From NCBI RefSeq assembly GCF_003318255.1, contig NZ_QOCF01000008.1, positions 62,001 to 126,000 on the forward strand: DNA of 64,000 nucleotides. Direction: 5' to 3'. Origin of the DNA: Ruegeria sp. A3M17 (lineage in GTDB: Bacteria > Pseudomonadota > Alphaproteobacteria > Rhodobacterales > Rhodobacteraceae). The notes under the pieces were generated by a model. The model saw only the letters and a program-made list of their open reading frames with translations. It had not been told where the DNA came from and searched no databases. Shown piece by piece: positions 18,323 to 27,393 of the stretch. Both the position numbers and the translations under genes were made by a program. Numbering within the stretch: the stretch's first letter is position 1; each line of letters starts with the position of its first letter.

Positions 18323-18777
18323 TGGCATCCTTTCTGTCCGGCGCTCTTTTCCTCAACGTTCCAGAGAAACTCTTCCTGTTGGGCCAGTCGGACAAATTGA
18401 CCTTTAGAAAGCAATTCACCGCTACCAGAACTACGGCGACTGATTGAAAGCGTTGCCAGACAAAACAAGACACTCAAGACCAATATTGCCCAGAGACCAA
18501 CAATTCCGGACATCACACCAACAAGAACAATGAATATGGAAAGTGCCCCCATGCTTAGAAAGTAGTCTAAGCTTTCTACACCTCCGGTCAAAACGATTGA
18601 TATCGCTACTGGGACGAGGGGGACGACTGTGAAAAACAACGCCACAGTATTCAATACTGCGCGAAGCCTAAGTCGGTTTAGTTTTTCTGAACCTGTTTTT
18701 CCTGTACGCCAGCCAACAAGGCAGGACACCGCCATGCTGGAAATGGCGAACACAAAAAATCCCAGACCGTCGATCAC
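18319..18777 (-). CDS. Membrane protein, about three helices, operon member
   Basis: The frame is best started at a GTG (VIDGLGFFVFAISS) because this codon overlaps the AAA+ ATPase stop as GTGA and is preceded by a purine-rich GGAGGGGAAGG site; this gives 152 residues. Hydrophobic segments lie at about residues 4-22, 38-62 and 70-108. The C-terminal 35 residues are hydrophilic ('KGQFVRLAQQEEFLW'). The family is not recognised. The codon use is more AT-rich than in the flanking ATPase, which may suggest faster divergence. Confidence 0.6.
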   Translation of the reverse strand: MIDGLGFFVFAISSMAVSCLVGWRTGKTGSEKLNRLRLRAVLNTVALFFTVVPLVPVAISIVLTGGVESLDYFLSMGALSIFIVLVGVMSGIVGLWAILVLSVLFCLATLSISRRSSGSGELLSKGQFVRLAQQEEFLWNVEEKSAGQKGCQ

Positions 18778-20705
18778 CCCTTCCCCTCCAAATACCGTCG
18801 CTTGGCTTCTTCCATCCGGCCCATCTCGCGGACGGCGTTCTCGATGGCGACCTCGTCGCTCTTGTCGGCATAGCGGAACTCGCTGTCGGCGTAGCGGTTG
18901 ATCTCCTGGATCACCATCTCGACCGTGATCGGCTGGCGCAGGTCCTCGATCATGGCTTTCTTGGTGTCGTAGTCGCGGAACAGGAACAGGTCGGGGTTCT
19001 CCATCCACTCGTCGGGCAGTTCGAAATCCATCGCGCGGACCTTGACGGCGTCGGTGATGTTCTTGATCGCGCGGCCGGTGAACCGCTCATCCGCCTGTTG
19101 GATCGCCTTGAGGTAGGTGCCCATCTTGGCAATCGTATCCATCTGGCCGATATCGCCGGACACCCGGTCATAGACCTGCAGCAGAGCGTCCTCATGCGGG
19201 CGCGAGTGGCTTTCGAAACTGGCGGCGACAGCCTTTTTGATCTCCTGCGCGGCATAGGCTTCGTGTTCGCCCAGCGGGACGTCGTGGTTGCGGCCCATCA
19301 GCAGGTGCAGGATGTCGATGTAATCCTCGCGCGTTTGCGGCCCGTCGACCAGGAACCGAGCGCCCGCCCGCTGGCGCAGGGCGTCGTCCACATTCTCTGG
19401 GTAGTTCGAGAACATGCCAAAGGTGCAGTTGCCACGCACGACGGTGTTGGCACCCGCAAAGCTCTCCATCAGCACGGCGGTGATTTCTAGCTGACCGGCT
19501 GACGACTGCCGATCGCCGCGTTTACCCGCCAGCTGGTCGATATCGTCGATGGTACCAAAGCCGATAACCGAGGGGTCAAGGATCGTATCAATAAACGCCT
19601 TAGCATTCTGGCCAGATTTGCCCTGATAGCTGTCGATGTTGTCGGTGCTCAGGTTCTGATAACGGAACGGATAACCCGCGTTCTTGCAGTAATCGTTGAT
19701 CAGCCCGGCCATCATCTGGATCAGGGTGGTTTTACCAGTGCCCGGTTTGCCGTCGCCCATGAAGGTAAAGATGAACCCGCCGAGTTCCGCAAACGGGTTC
19801 AGGCGGCGGTCGAAGTCATAGGCCATCACCATCTTGGCCAGCTTCATCGCCTGGTACTTGGCGATATGGTTGCCGACCACCTCATTCGGTTTCTTGAACG
19901 TCATGGTGAGGGTGGTGGATTTGGCTTTGGAGGCGGGCTCAAAACCCCGGATCGTCAGATCATCAGCCTCGATGTGCCATGCGGCGTTCTGGAACGGGGC
20001 CAGATGGCCTGCGGATTGCGCGCGCAGCGCGGCCTTTTCCATCAGTTGCTCGGCATAGGCGCTGGTGGCGGCAATCAGGTGGGCATCGTCGGGGGCATGT
20101 TTGGCCAGCGTCTGGTCCAGTTCCCACAGCGCGCCGTGCAGGGCGAGCTGGCCGTTATCGGTCAGAACCTCTTCGATCTCACCAATATCAACGGTGGTTT
20201 CACCCAGATGCGAGGACATCAGATAAGCCAGCGCATTTCCGAAGGTGTGCGAGGTGATCAGAGCCTCCGCCGTCAGAAGTTCCGAGAATTCGGTCTTGCG
20301 CGCGGCGGGCAAGTCCCCGGCCAAGTTCGCGCGTTTCAGATCAGCCAGCGAGGTCTGTTCCGCATAGGTCTCAGCCACAGCCAAGGCGATGGCAATGGCA
20401 CGGCGGATGGCCTGCTGCGTGGTCGCCTGAGGCGGCGAGACCAACACATCGCCATCATCCGAGGCCTCGATCCGTTCGATCAGATGCACTCCGGCTGCGC
20501 GCGCGGTTCGGCGTGTCACCAGCCCCGGCGTCGTCGACCGAAACCGCCGTCCAGTGGAAACGCCCGGGGACCGCTCGGTCGCCACCTCAACCGCTTTGGC
20601 TATCCGCGGCGCGTGTTCAAACCCGTTCAGCAAGGCGGTCGCCGCTGGATAGTGTTTGCGAATGTCGTCTTCGCGCAATTCCATCTGATCTGACGTCAAA
20701 CTCAT
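18774..20705 (-). CDS. AAA+ ATPase of an uncharacterised operon
   Basis: A 643-residue protein. The N-terminal half (1-280) is helical and unrecognised. The C-terminal half is an AAA+ module: Walker A 'GDGKPGTGKTT' at 317-327, Walker B 'IGFGTIDDID' at 381-390 with the acidic pair, a sensor-1-like Asn in 'FGMFSNYPEN' (about 434), an arginine-finger-like 'RQRAGARF' (444-451), and a sensor-2-like 'RFTGRAIKN' near 541-549. It therefore has all parts of an active ATPase. Its stop overlaps the next membrane gene. AAA+ proteins of this kind often remodel protein complexes, which here is inference; the substrate is unknown. Confidence 0.85.
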   Translation of the reverse strand: MSLTSDQMELREDDIRKHYPAATALLNGFEHAPRIAKAVEVATERSPGVSTGRRFRSTTPGLVTRRTARAAGVHLIERIEASDDGDVLVSPPQATTQQAIRRAIAIALAVAETYAEQTSLADLKRANLAGDLPAARKTEFSELLTAEALITSHTFGNALAYLMSSHLGETTVDIGEIEEVLTDNGQLALHGALWELDQTLAKHAPDDAHLIAATSAYAEQLMEKAALRAQSAGHLAPFQNAAWHIEADDLTIRGFEPASKAKSTTLTMTFKKPNEVVGNHIAKYQAMKLAKMVMAYDFDRRLNPFAELGGFIFTFMGDGKPGTGKTTLIQMMAGLINDYCKNAGYPFRYQNLSTDNIDSYQGKSGQNAKAFIDTILDPSVIGFGTIDDIDQLAGKRGDRQSSAGQLEITAVLMESFAGANTVVRGNCTFGMFSNYPENVDDALRQRAGARFLVDGPQTREDYIDILHLLMGRNHDVPLGEHEAYAAQEIKKAVAASFESHSRPHEDALLQVYDRVSGDIGQMDTIAKMGTYLKAIQQADERFTGRAIKNITDAVKVRAMDFELPDEWMENPDLFLFRDYDTKKAMIEDLRQPITVEMVIQEINRYADSEFRYADKSDEVAIENAVREMGRMEEAKRRYLEGKG

Positions 20706-20758
20706 TTCAAAACCGCCCTTGCTTCATCTTTTCAAAAACACTCCCGCCGGAGGCCAAA

Positions 20759-21877
20759 CTAATAGAGCAACACCTGCCCGGCTTTGCTGACCACGAATTT
20801 GCGCACATCCCCAAATCCCGGCGGGTTACGCTCAGCCAGCACCTGAAACGGGCGCTGGGGCAGAATGATCGACCTCTGAGTACGGGTGGCCCCGGTTTCG
20901 GCCCCCTGCCCGCCGAACGGGTCGAGCGCGAAGACCTCGCGCTCGACTGTGGAAAACCACCCGGCACGCTCTTCGATCACCTCTTCGCTTTCCAACTCTT
21001 CTGTGGTCCAAGCCAGTGCCCAGTCCTGACCTTGCGGTGCCTGTGCGTCCTCAAGAACCTGCCGCAACGGGCCGGTTTGCTCGGTGTAGGCCGAGGAATA
21101 CATCGGACCTACGTGGATGCGGCGCAGGTGTTTGGGGTGCAGGTCGTCGAAGTCCTGATCGAACCCTTTGGCGATGGTCACCAGTTTCAGCCCGCCTAAG
21201 CTTTGCGCCATCAGATGCGCCTGCACTTCTGGCCAGCGGCGTTGGTCTTTGGGCAGAGCGGTTTTGCCGCTGTCCTCCAACTGCATCAAATAGATGACCG
21301 GCAGGTTGATCTGACTGTCATAAACCGCCCAGTGGACCATGAACTTGCGCCGCTCGCCTTCATTTCCGATCCAGTGACATTCCGGATCATTGCGGGCCCA
21401 GAACAGCTGACCTTTCAGCAATTCCTCGTAATAGAGCCTTTGGGATAGCGCGAATTGCAGCTTGGTGGGAATTTCCTGATCGCCGATGATGGTGCGGACC
21501 ATGTCGGTTTTCAGGTCATCTTCAGAGGGCATATTCGCCAGATGCACCTGCGCCTGTTGCGCGTCATTGGCCATGGTCAGCAACTCGGCCGCCACCGGAA
21601 ACCCGCTGTCGCGCTTGTCCATGGCGAGACTGCCAAAGAACCGCCCCGTATCGCGCCCGACCAGCAAGTATTTCATGCTGAGCGCGCGGAAGGTGTAGAG
21701 CAGCCCTGAAAGGTAGCGCGACACGATCCGCACCTCTTGTTTGCTGATCGCGCCCTCCGCCTCCATCGTCGCGGCCACGCGCAGGAGATGGACAGTGATC
21801 ACCTCGAATTTGCGGAAGTACCGGCGAGAGGCGAAAGTGTCAGTCAGGCCGACGTGGTCTTGGGTGGGGTCACTCAT
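20759..21877 (-). CDS. Uncharacterised protein upstream of the AAA+ gene
   Basis: A 372-residue soluble protein without signal peptide or obvious membrane segment. The N-terminal third is helical ('FRKFEVITVHLLRVAATME'), and the remainder is mixed. I recognise no family or catalytic motif. Its ATG overlaps the stop of the 86-residue membrane protein upstream (ATGA), and 53 bases separate it from the AAA+ gene. Its co-translation with these genes suggests an accessory or adaptor role, which is inference only. Confidence 0.75.
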   Translation of the reverse strand: MSDPTQDHVGLTDTFASRRYFRKFEVITVHLLRVAATMEAEGAISKQEVRIVSRYLSGLLYTFRALSMKYLLVGRDTGRFFGSLAMDKRDSGFPVAAELLTMANDAQQAQVHLANMPSEDDLKTDMVRTIIGDQEIPTKLQFALSQRLYYEELLKGQLFWARNDPECHWIGNEGERRKFMVHWAVYDSQINLPVIYLMQLEDSGKTALPKDQRRWPEVQAHLMAQSLGGLKLVTIAKGFDQDFDDLHPKHLRRIHVGPMYSSAYTEQTGPLRQVLEDAQAPQGQDWALAWTTEELESEEVIEERAGWFSTVEREVFALDPFGGQGAETGATRTQRSIILPQRPFQVLAERNPPGFGDVRKFVVSKAGQVLLY

Positions 21878-22134
21878 AAACGGTTCCCAAACCTATCGAA
21901 AAGCCATGGACGATGTTTCTTTTCGATTTTCAGCATTTCTTCTTTGAGCATCCTCAGCGAATACAGAAGTAGCCAAAAACTACCGAGTACAACGGATATG
22001 CCCACTAGCTGGAAGAGGAAATCGTTTTCACTCAAAAACCTTTGAGTTACGAAAAATACGAAAAGCATCGCTCCAACTATGCACCCGAACATCGCTAGCA
22101 GCTTGAGGAGCAGAATGAATACGTCTTTCGTCAC
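21874..22134 (-). CDS. Small two-helix membrane protein
   Basis: An 86-residue protein with hydrophobic segments at about 5-28 and 38-61, and a charged C-terminal tail ('MLKEEMLKIEKKHRPW'). It lies 20 bases downstream of the coiled-coil gene and overlaps the next gene by four bases. The sequence is relatively AT-rich. No family was recognised. It is one of four membrane proteins in the operon. Confidence 0.65.
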   Translation of the reverse strand: MTKDVFILLLKLLAMFGCIVGAMLFVFFVTQRFLSENDFLFQLVGISVVLGSFWLLLYSLRMLKEEMLKIEKKHRPWLFDRFGNRL

Positions 22135-22154
22135 GTCAAATCTCGCCGATTAGC

Positions 22155-23234
22155 TCAACCCCCATACAAATTCTTATCGTGCTTCTCGACAATCGAGGCA
22201 AACCGGCGGGCAAAGCGTTCATCCGCCTTGGCCTTTTTCTCCAGCACGTCGCGGGCAAAGACCATGTGGTCCTCATGCGCCTCAAGCATGTCGGCCATCT
22301 TCTGGTTGGTCGCGGTGCCGATGGCGGCCATGGCGGTCTGCGCCTCCTGGTCCGTCTGCACGCCGATCTCGTTGATGCGGTGGGCCACGTCCTGCTGCTG
22401 CGCAGTTTTCAGCGATTTGGTCAGGGCGTCATACAGCACCACGCGCTGCTGCGTGTCTGTCTGCAGCTTGTTGATCAATACCATCTGCGTCGCCGCCTGG
22501 TTCTGCAGTGAATCAACCCAGGTCTTGCCCTTTTCGATATAGCGTTCGAGCGTTTGGCTTTTGGCCAGCTTGACCTGCTCTTCCTGAACCTTGGCATTGT
22601 ATTGCTTGTTCAGCTCGGCCAGTTCGGTTTCCAATTGGGTCCGCGCGGCCGCGTCCTGTTCGACGCTGATTTTGTTCTCCAGAGTGATAATCGTCGGGTC
22701 CATGCCCTGAATTTCAGCCCGCAAAGCCTCCAGTTCGGCCACCGTCGCCTCGCGGTCGTCCAGCGTGCCGGTCAGGTTTTCCTCGACCTTCACGCGCTGT
22801 TCTTCCAACACGGATAGCTGCCCTTGCAGCAATTGAACGATAACGTCGGATTTGGCGATCAGGTCCTGCAGCTTGTCGTCGATATTGGCGGTGCGCATGC
22901 GTTCCTGCCGCATCGACTCGGATTTGCCCTTGGAGAAGATGCCGACAAACGTCTCCCACCCGGATTTCGAGCGCATCTCGTCGAAGTCCTTGGAAAAGGC
23001 GCTGGTGACGTCGTCCAGACCCATGATCAGCTCGGCGATATTGGCGTTCATCACCTCGGTATGGGCGTGAACATCCTCAAGCGTGGCGTTTTCGATGTCG
23101 ATGTCGGCCTCGGCAGAGCCGATCTTAGAACGCGCGGCTTCGATCCGGGATGTCAGCCCTTCGATCTGAGACTGGCTTTCGCGCACTTTTTGCTGCGTTT
23201 CCTCAATCAACGCATCAAACTGCTGGTTCGACAT
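22155..23234 (-). CDS. Long coiled-coil protein, first gene of the operon
   Basis: The start MSNQQFDALIEETQQK has AGGAATAGGACAG upstream and gives 359 residues; the longer frame runs into the promoter. Almost the whole chain is predicted helical coiled coil rich in E, Q, A, K and L, broken near residues 90-105 by 'WETFVGIFSKGKSE'. The layout, with a short 'F-x-KGK' break, long coiled coils and a C-terminal helical bundle, recalls TelA/toxic-anion-resistance proteins, but I see no proof of homology. No signal peptide or membrane helix is present, so it is likely cytoplasmic or membrane-associated through its operon partners. Confidence 0.8.
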   Translation of the reverse strand: MSNQQFDALIEETQQKVRESQSQIEGLTSRIEAARSKIGSAEADIDIENATLEDVHAHTEVMNANIAELIMGLDDVTSAFSKDFDEMRSKSGWETFVGIFSKGKSESMRQERMRTANIDDKLQDLIAKSDVIVQLLQGQLSVLEEQRVKVEENLTGTLDDREATVAELEALRAEIQGMDPTIITLENKISVEQDAAARTQLETELAELNKQYNAKVQEEQVKLAKSQTLERYIEKGKTWVDSLQNQAATQMVLINKLQTDTQQRVVLYDALTKSLKTAQQQDVAHRINEIGVQTDQEAQTAMAAIGTATNQKMADMLEAHEDHMVFARDVLEKKAKADERFARRFASIVEKHDKNLYGG

Positions 23235-23517
23235 CTGTCCTATTCCTTTTTTAATTATGCACCCAACAAGATAGGAGATGTTACGATCATTTACATCCCC
23301 TTGGGCATCCAATCCTGTGGAACTTTGGCAAACTCCGCGAAAAAAAGATAGGCGGGTTGACACTTTGACCTCAGATCGCATGAATGCGCCCCGGTAGGCA
23401 AAAAACGTCACGTTTACCATACGAAAACTGGATTGATCTGACCCCACGGGTGGCCATAGACAATCCGGGAGGCACATGTTTGAGTGCTAACAAATTTTTA
23501 TTGCCGGAGGCTGACCC

Positions 23518-24993
23518 ATGCTGGACGCGACAACCGACCTGAAATCAATCCTGAAAAACCCCGATCTGCTTGTAACCAAAGCCTATATCGGCGGTCAGTG
23601 GGTCGACGGGGACAATGGCACCTTTGCCGTGACCAACCCTGCGCGCGGCGACGTCGTAGCCGAAGTCGCAGACCTGAGCCGCGCGCAGGTCGCCGGCGCG
23701 ATCGCACAAGCTGAGGCTGCGCAAAAGGAATGGGCCAAGCTGACCGGCAAGGAACGCGCCGTGATTCTGCGTCGCTGGTACGACCTGATGATGGAAAACG
23801 CCGAAGATCTGGGCAAGATCCTGACCGCCGAGCAAGGCAAGCCGCTGGCCGAGGCCGTTGGTGAGATCGGCTATGGCGCGTCGTTCATCGAGTTCTTCGG
23901 CGAAGAGGCCAAGCGCGTTTATGGCGAGACGATCCCGGGCCATCAGCGCGACAAGCGGATCATGGTGCTGAAACAGCCGATCGGTGTTGCGGCCTCGATC
24001 ACGCCGTGGAACTTCCCCAATGCGATGATCACCCGCAAGGCCGCTCCGGCGCTGGCGGCGGGCTGCGCCTTTGTTGCGCGCCCGGCCAAGGAAACACCGC
24101 TGTCCGCATTGGTTATGGGCGTTCTGGCCGAACAGGCCGGTATCCCTGCGGGCGTGTTCAACGTATTGCCGTCCTCCAGCTCCAGCGAGATTGGCAAGGA
24201 ATTCTGCGAAAACCCCGGCGTGCGCAAGCTGACCTTCACCGGCTCGACCGAAGTGGGTCGCATCCTGCTGAAACAAGCCGCTGATCAGGTCATGAAATGC
24301 TCGATGGAACTGGGAGGCAACGCGCCATTCATCGTGTTCGACGATGCAGATCTGGATGCGGCTGTCGAAGGCGCAATGATGTGCAAGTTCCGCAACAACG
24401 GCCAGACCTGTGTCTGCGCCAACCGCATCTATGTGCAGGCGGGCGTGTACGATGAATTCGCGGCCAAACTGAAAGCCGCTGTCGAGGCGCTGAAAATCGG
24501 TGATGGTCTGGCTGAGGGCACGACAACCGGCCCGCTGATCAACGCCGAAGCAGTGATCAAGGTCGAAGAGCACATCAAAGACGTCACCGACAAGGGCGGC
24601 GCGGTTCTGACCGGTGGTCAGCCACACGATCTGGGCGGCACCTTCTTCCAGCCAACCATTGTAACCGGCGTGACGCAGGACATGATGGTGGCGCAGGATG
24701 AGACCTTTGGCCCACTGGCGCCCCTGTTCAAGTTCGAAGACGAAGACGACGTGATCGCGATGGCCAACGACACGATCTTTGGTCTGGCGTCTTACTTCTA
24801 CGCCAAGGACCTCAGCCGCGTGTACAAAGTGGCCGAGGCTCTGGAATACGGCATCGTCGGCGTCAACACAGGCATCATCTCGACCGAGCTGGGCCCGTTT
24901 GGCGGCGTTAAGCAGTCCGGCCTGGGCCGCGAAGGCAGCCACCACGGTTTGGAAGACTATCTTGAGATGAAATACGTCTGCCTGTCGGTCTGA
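23518..24993 (+). CDS. gabD: Succinate-semialdehyde dehydrogenase, GabD type
   Basis: NAD(P)-dependent oxidation of succinate semialdehyde to succinate, the last step of GABA degradation. The 491 residues form a complete aldehyde dehydrogenase: 'TPWNFPNAMITRKAAPALAAG' region, general-base Glu in 'MELGGNAPF' (about 264), and nucleophilic Cys in 'NGQTCVCANR' (about 297), with a second Cys two residues later as in GabD enzymes. GGAGG precedes the start. The related enzyme glutarate-semialdehyde dehydrogenase cannot be excluded. A hairpin at 25002-25026 follows. Confidence 0.9.
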   Translation: MLDATTDLKSILKNPDLLVTKAYIGGQWVDGDNGTFAVTNPARGDVVAEVADLSRAQVAGAIAQAEAAQKEWAKLTGKERAVILRRWYDLMMENAEDLGKILTAEQGKPLAEAVGEIGYGASFIEFFGEEAKRVYGETIPGHQRDKRIMVLKQPIGVAASITPWNFPNAMITRKAAPALAAGCAFVARPAKETPLSALVMGVLAEQAGIPAGVFNVLPSSSSSEIGKEFCENPGVRKLTFTGSTEVGRILLKQAADQVMKCSMELGGNAPFIVFDDADLDAAVEGAMMCKFRNNGQTCVCANRIYVQAGVYDEFAAKLKAAVEALKIGDGLAEGTTTGPLINAEAVIKVEEHIKDVTDKGGAVLTGGQPHDLGGTFFQPTIVTGVTQDMMVAQDETFGPLAPLFKFEDEDDVIAMANDTIFGLASYFYAKDLSRVYKVAEALEYGIVGVNTGIISTELGPFGGVKQSGLGREGSHHGLEDYLEMKYVCLSV

Positions 24994-25001
24994 TCTGAAA
25001 A

Positions 25002-25026
25002 GGCCCCGGTGCTGCGTGCCGGGGCC
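25002..25026 (+). terminator. Hairpin after gabD
   Basis: Perfect 8-bp stem GGCCCCGG/CCGGGGCC with a nine-base loop, just after the gabD stop. There is no strong T run, so termination is likely but not certain. Confidence 0.5.
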
Positions 25027-25033
25027 ATTACGT

Positions 25034-25073
25034 TTGTCACAAAACTGCAAACAAACCGTCACATCCCTGCAAT
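25034..25073 (+). promoter_or_regulatory. Tandem Pho-box array
   Basis: Four 7-base units at an exact 11-base period: TTGTCAC (25034), CTGCAAA (25045), CCGTCAC (25056) and CTGCAAT (25067), each separated by four bases. This is the arrangement of two adjacent PhoB boxes (consensus CTGTCAT-N4-CTGTCAT). It lies 49 bases before a secreted phytase-like gene, so phosphate-starvation control is the natural reading. Confidence 0.65.
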
Positions 25074-25121
25074 GACCCGCGTTCATCCCCCTCTCATCCA
25101 AGTGAGAGAGGATACCACCCG

Positions 25122-27305
25122 ATGTCATTGCACTGTGTCTGCCTGACATCTGCCCTTGCCCTGACCGCCGGTCAGGCTGTGGCAGAAATGAATTTCAACC
25201 GAATTGCGTCTTTCCCCGTCGTCAAAAACATGGCCGAGGGGGCGGATGCCACCCGCGAAACCTCGCCCGAGATCATCGCAACGACTGCTGATGGCATGAC
25301 GCTGGTCTATACCGACAGCCCACTGGGTATGATTGGCATGGTCGACATCACCAACCCAGCGAACCCCGCGCCGCTGGGCACGATGGACGTGGGTGGTGAG
25401 CCGACATCCGTGGCGATTGTTGGTGCGACGGCTTTTGTGGGCGTGAACACATCGGAAAGCTATACTGCCCCTTCGGGCAGGCTGATCTCGGTCGATATTG
25501 CGGGCAAGGCCGAAACCGGTGCCTGTGATCTGGGTGGTCAGCCCGACAGTGTCGCGATTGCCCCGGATGGCAGCTTTGTTTCCGTAGCCATCGAGAATGA
25601 GCGTGACGAAGACATGAACGACGGGGTCCTCCCGCAGCTGCCCGCCGGGACACTGGCGCTGGTGCCGTTGAAAGACGGCGCACTGGATTGTGCGGGCATG
25701 AAGATGGCCTCGCTGACAGGGCTGGCCCACGTTGCCCCCACTGATCCCGAGCCAGAGTTTGTCGACATCAACACCCTGGGTGAAACCGTCATCACCTTGC
25801 AGGAAAACAACCACATCGCGGTTGTCGACAAGGATGGCAACGTGGTCAGCCATTTCTCGGCAGGCAGCGTGGATCTGGAAGGCATAGACGCCACGGATGA
25901 GCGCGGCGCGCTGATCTTCACCGAAAGTAAACTGGGCCGTCTGCGCGAACCAGACGCGGTGAAATGGATCGACGACACCCATTTCGCCACCGCCAACGAA
26001 GGCGACTATCAGGGCGGTTCGCGCGGCTGGACGATCTTCCACAAGGACGGCACCGTTGTTTACGAAAACGGTACCGAGTTTGAGAAGGCCATCATCCAGA
26101 TCGGTCACTACCCCGACAAACGCTCGGACAGCAAAGGTGTTGAGCCTGAAAGTGTGACCGCAGCGACCTTTGGTGACACACCAATGATCTTTGTAGGGGC
26201 CGAGCGCGCCTCGGTCGTGGGTGTCTATGACGCCACCGACCCAACCAACCCGGTTCTGGAACAGCTGCTGCCTTCAGGCGTTGGTCCCGAAGGTTATGTT
26301 GCGATCCCGGAACGTAACCTGCTGATCTCGGCCAATGAAAAGGACCTGATCGAAGACGGTGGACCGCGCGCGCATGTGATGATCTACGAATATCAGGACG
26401 CCCCGGCCACCTATCCGCAATTGACGTCCGCGGGGGCGGATGAGCTGATCGGCTGGGGCGCGCTGTCCGGTCTGGTGGCAGATGAGGGCGGTATGATCTA
26501 TGCGGTCAACGACAGTTTTTACGGCTTCCAACCCTCGATTTTCAAGATCGACCCCAGCCAGAAACCCGCCCGCATTGTGGATGTGATCCGCATCCACCGT
26601 CAGGACGGCAACCCAGCGCAAAAACTGGATCTGGAGGGCATCACGCTGGACGGTAAAGGCGGGTTCTACGTCGCCTCCGAAGGCCGCACCGACCGTGTTA
26701 TCCCGCATGCGATTTACCACGTGTCCGCTGATGGCCTGATCAAGGACCGCAAAGGCGAGATCGGCCTGCCACCTGAGCTTATGGCCGTCGAAAAACGCTT
26801 TGGGTTTGAGGGCATCACCCGCGTTGGCAACACCCTGTGGATGGCCGTTCAGCGCGAATGGAAGGACGACCCTGAAAACCACGTGAAACTGGTGGCCTAC
26901 AACCTTGAGACCAAGGAATGGGGCGCGGTGCACTATCCCAAAGCGGACCCGGAAAAGGGCTGGGTCGGTCTGTCGGAAATCGTGGCCTTTGGCGACCACG
27001 TCTATGTCATCGAGCGTGACAATCAGCACGACCACCGCGCCGTGACCAAAAAGGTCTACCGCATACCGTTGTCTGACATGACCCCGGCCCCGCTGGGCGA
27101 CCTCCTGCCCGTGGTCAGCAAGCAAGAGGTCCGCGACCTGCTGCCCGGCCTGACCTCAACCGGCGGTTACGTTCTGGACAAGATCGAAGGCCTGGCCATC
27201 CTGCCCTCGGGCGAGGCGTTTGTGATGACCGACAATGACGGAGTCGACGACGCCTCCGGCGAGACTATGTTCTGGTCGATTGGGTCGGTGACTGCTGGGA
27301 ATTGA
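25122..27305 (+). CDS. Secreted phytase-like esterase with beta-propeller
   Basis: A 727-residue exported protein. The signal peptide (MSLHCVCLTSALALTAGQAVA) has GAGAGAGGA upstream. Residues about 30-430 form YVTN-like beta-propeller repeats ('VDITNPANPAPLGTMDVGG', 'VYDATDPTNPVLEQLLP'), as in choice-of-anchor-I alkaline phosphatase relatives. Residues about 440-720 match the 'esterase-like activity of phytase' domain ('YAVNDSFYGFQPSIFKID', 'DLEGITLDGKGGFYVASEG', 'KIEGLAILPSGEAFVMTDNDG', each partly quoted). It probably acts on organic phosphate esters in the periplasm or outside. The upstream Pho-box array supports this. The exact substrate is unknown. Confidence 0.85.
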   Translation: MSLHCVCLTSALALTAGQAVAEMNFNRIASFPVVKNMAEGADATRETSPEIIATTADGMTLVYTDSPLGMIGMVDITNPANPAPLGTMDVGGEPTSVAIVGATAFVGVNTSESYTAPSGRLISVDIAGKAETGACDLGGQPDSVAIAPDGSFVSVAIENERDEDMNDGVLPQLPAGTLALVPLKDGALDCAGMKMASLTGLAHVAPTDPEPEFVDINTLGETVITLQENNHIAVVDKDGNVVSHFSAGSVDLEGIDATDERGALIFTESKLGRLREPDAVKWIDDTHFATANEGDYQGGSRGWTIFHKDGTVVYENGTEFEKAIIQIGHYPDKRSDSKGVEPESVTAATFGDTPMIFVGAERASVVGVYDATDPTNPVLEQLLPSGVGPEGYVAIPERNLLISANEKDLIEDGGPRAHVMIYEYQDAPATYPQLTSAGADELIGWGALSGLVADEGGMIYAVNDSFYGFQPSIFKIDPSQKPARIVDVIRIHRQDGNPAQKLDLEGITLDGKGGFYVASEGRTDRVIPHAIYHVSADGLIKDRKGEIGLPPELMAVEKRFGFEGITRVGNTLWMAVQREWKDDPENHVKLVAYNLETKEWGAVHYPKADPEKGWVGLSEIVAFGDHVYVIERDNQHDHRAVTKKVYRIPLSDMTPAPLGDLLPVVSKQEVRDLLPGLTSTGGYVLDKIEGLAILPSGEAFVMTDNDGVDDASGETMFWSIGSVTAGN

Positions 27306-27327
27306 GCAGCCCGCAATATGCAGGAAG

Positions 27328-27349
27328 GCCCCGTGCATAGGTGCGGGGC
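27328..27349 (+). terminator. Hairpin after the phytase-like gene
   Basis: GCCCCG/CGGGGC stem of six pairs with a ten-base loop, 22 bases after the stop, followed by TTCATT. A weak terminator candidate. Confidence 0.35.
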
Positions 27350-27393
27350 TTCATTACGCGAGAATTTCCCAGCCCAAGGTGGCCTCGCCACAT

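Noticed and set aside
16985-18328. ATG two codons upstream as the start of the DUF6638-like protein
   Set aside because: The second ATG overlaps the upstream stop as ATGA and has better-spaced AAAGGA.
22155-23234. Naming the coiled-coil protein TelA
   Set aside because: Only the layout agrees; without a profile search the likeness may come from coiled-coil bias.
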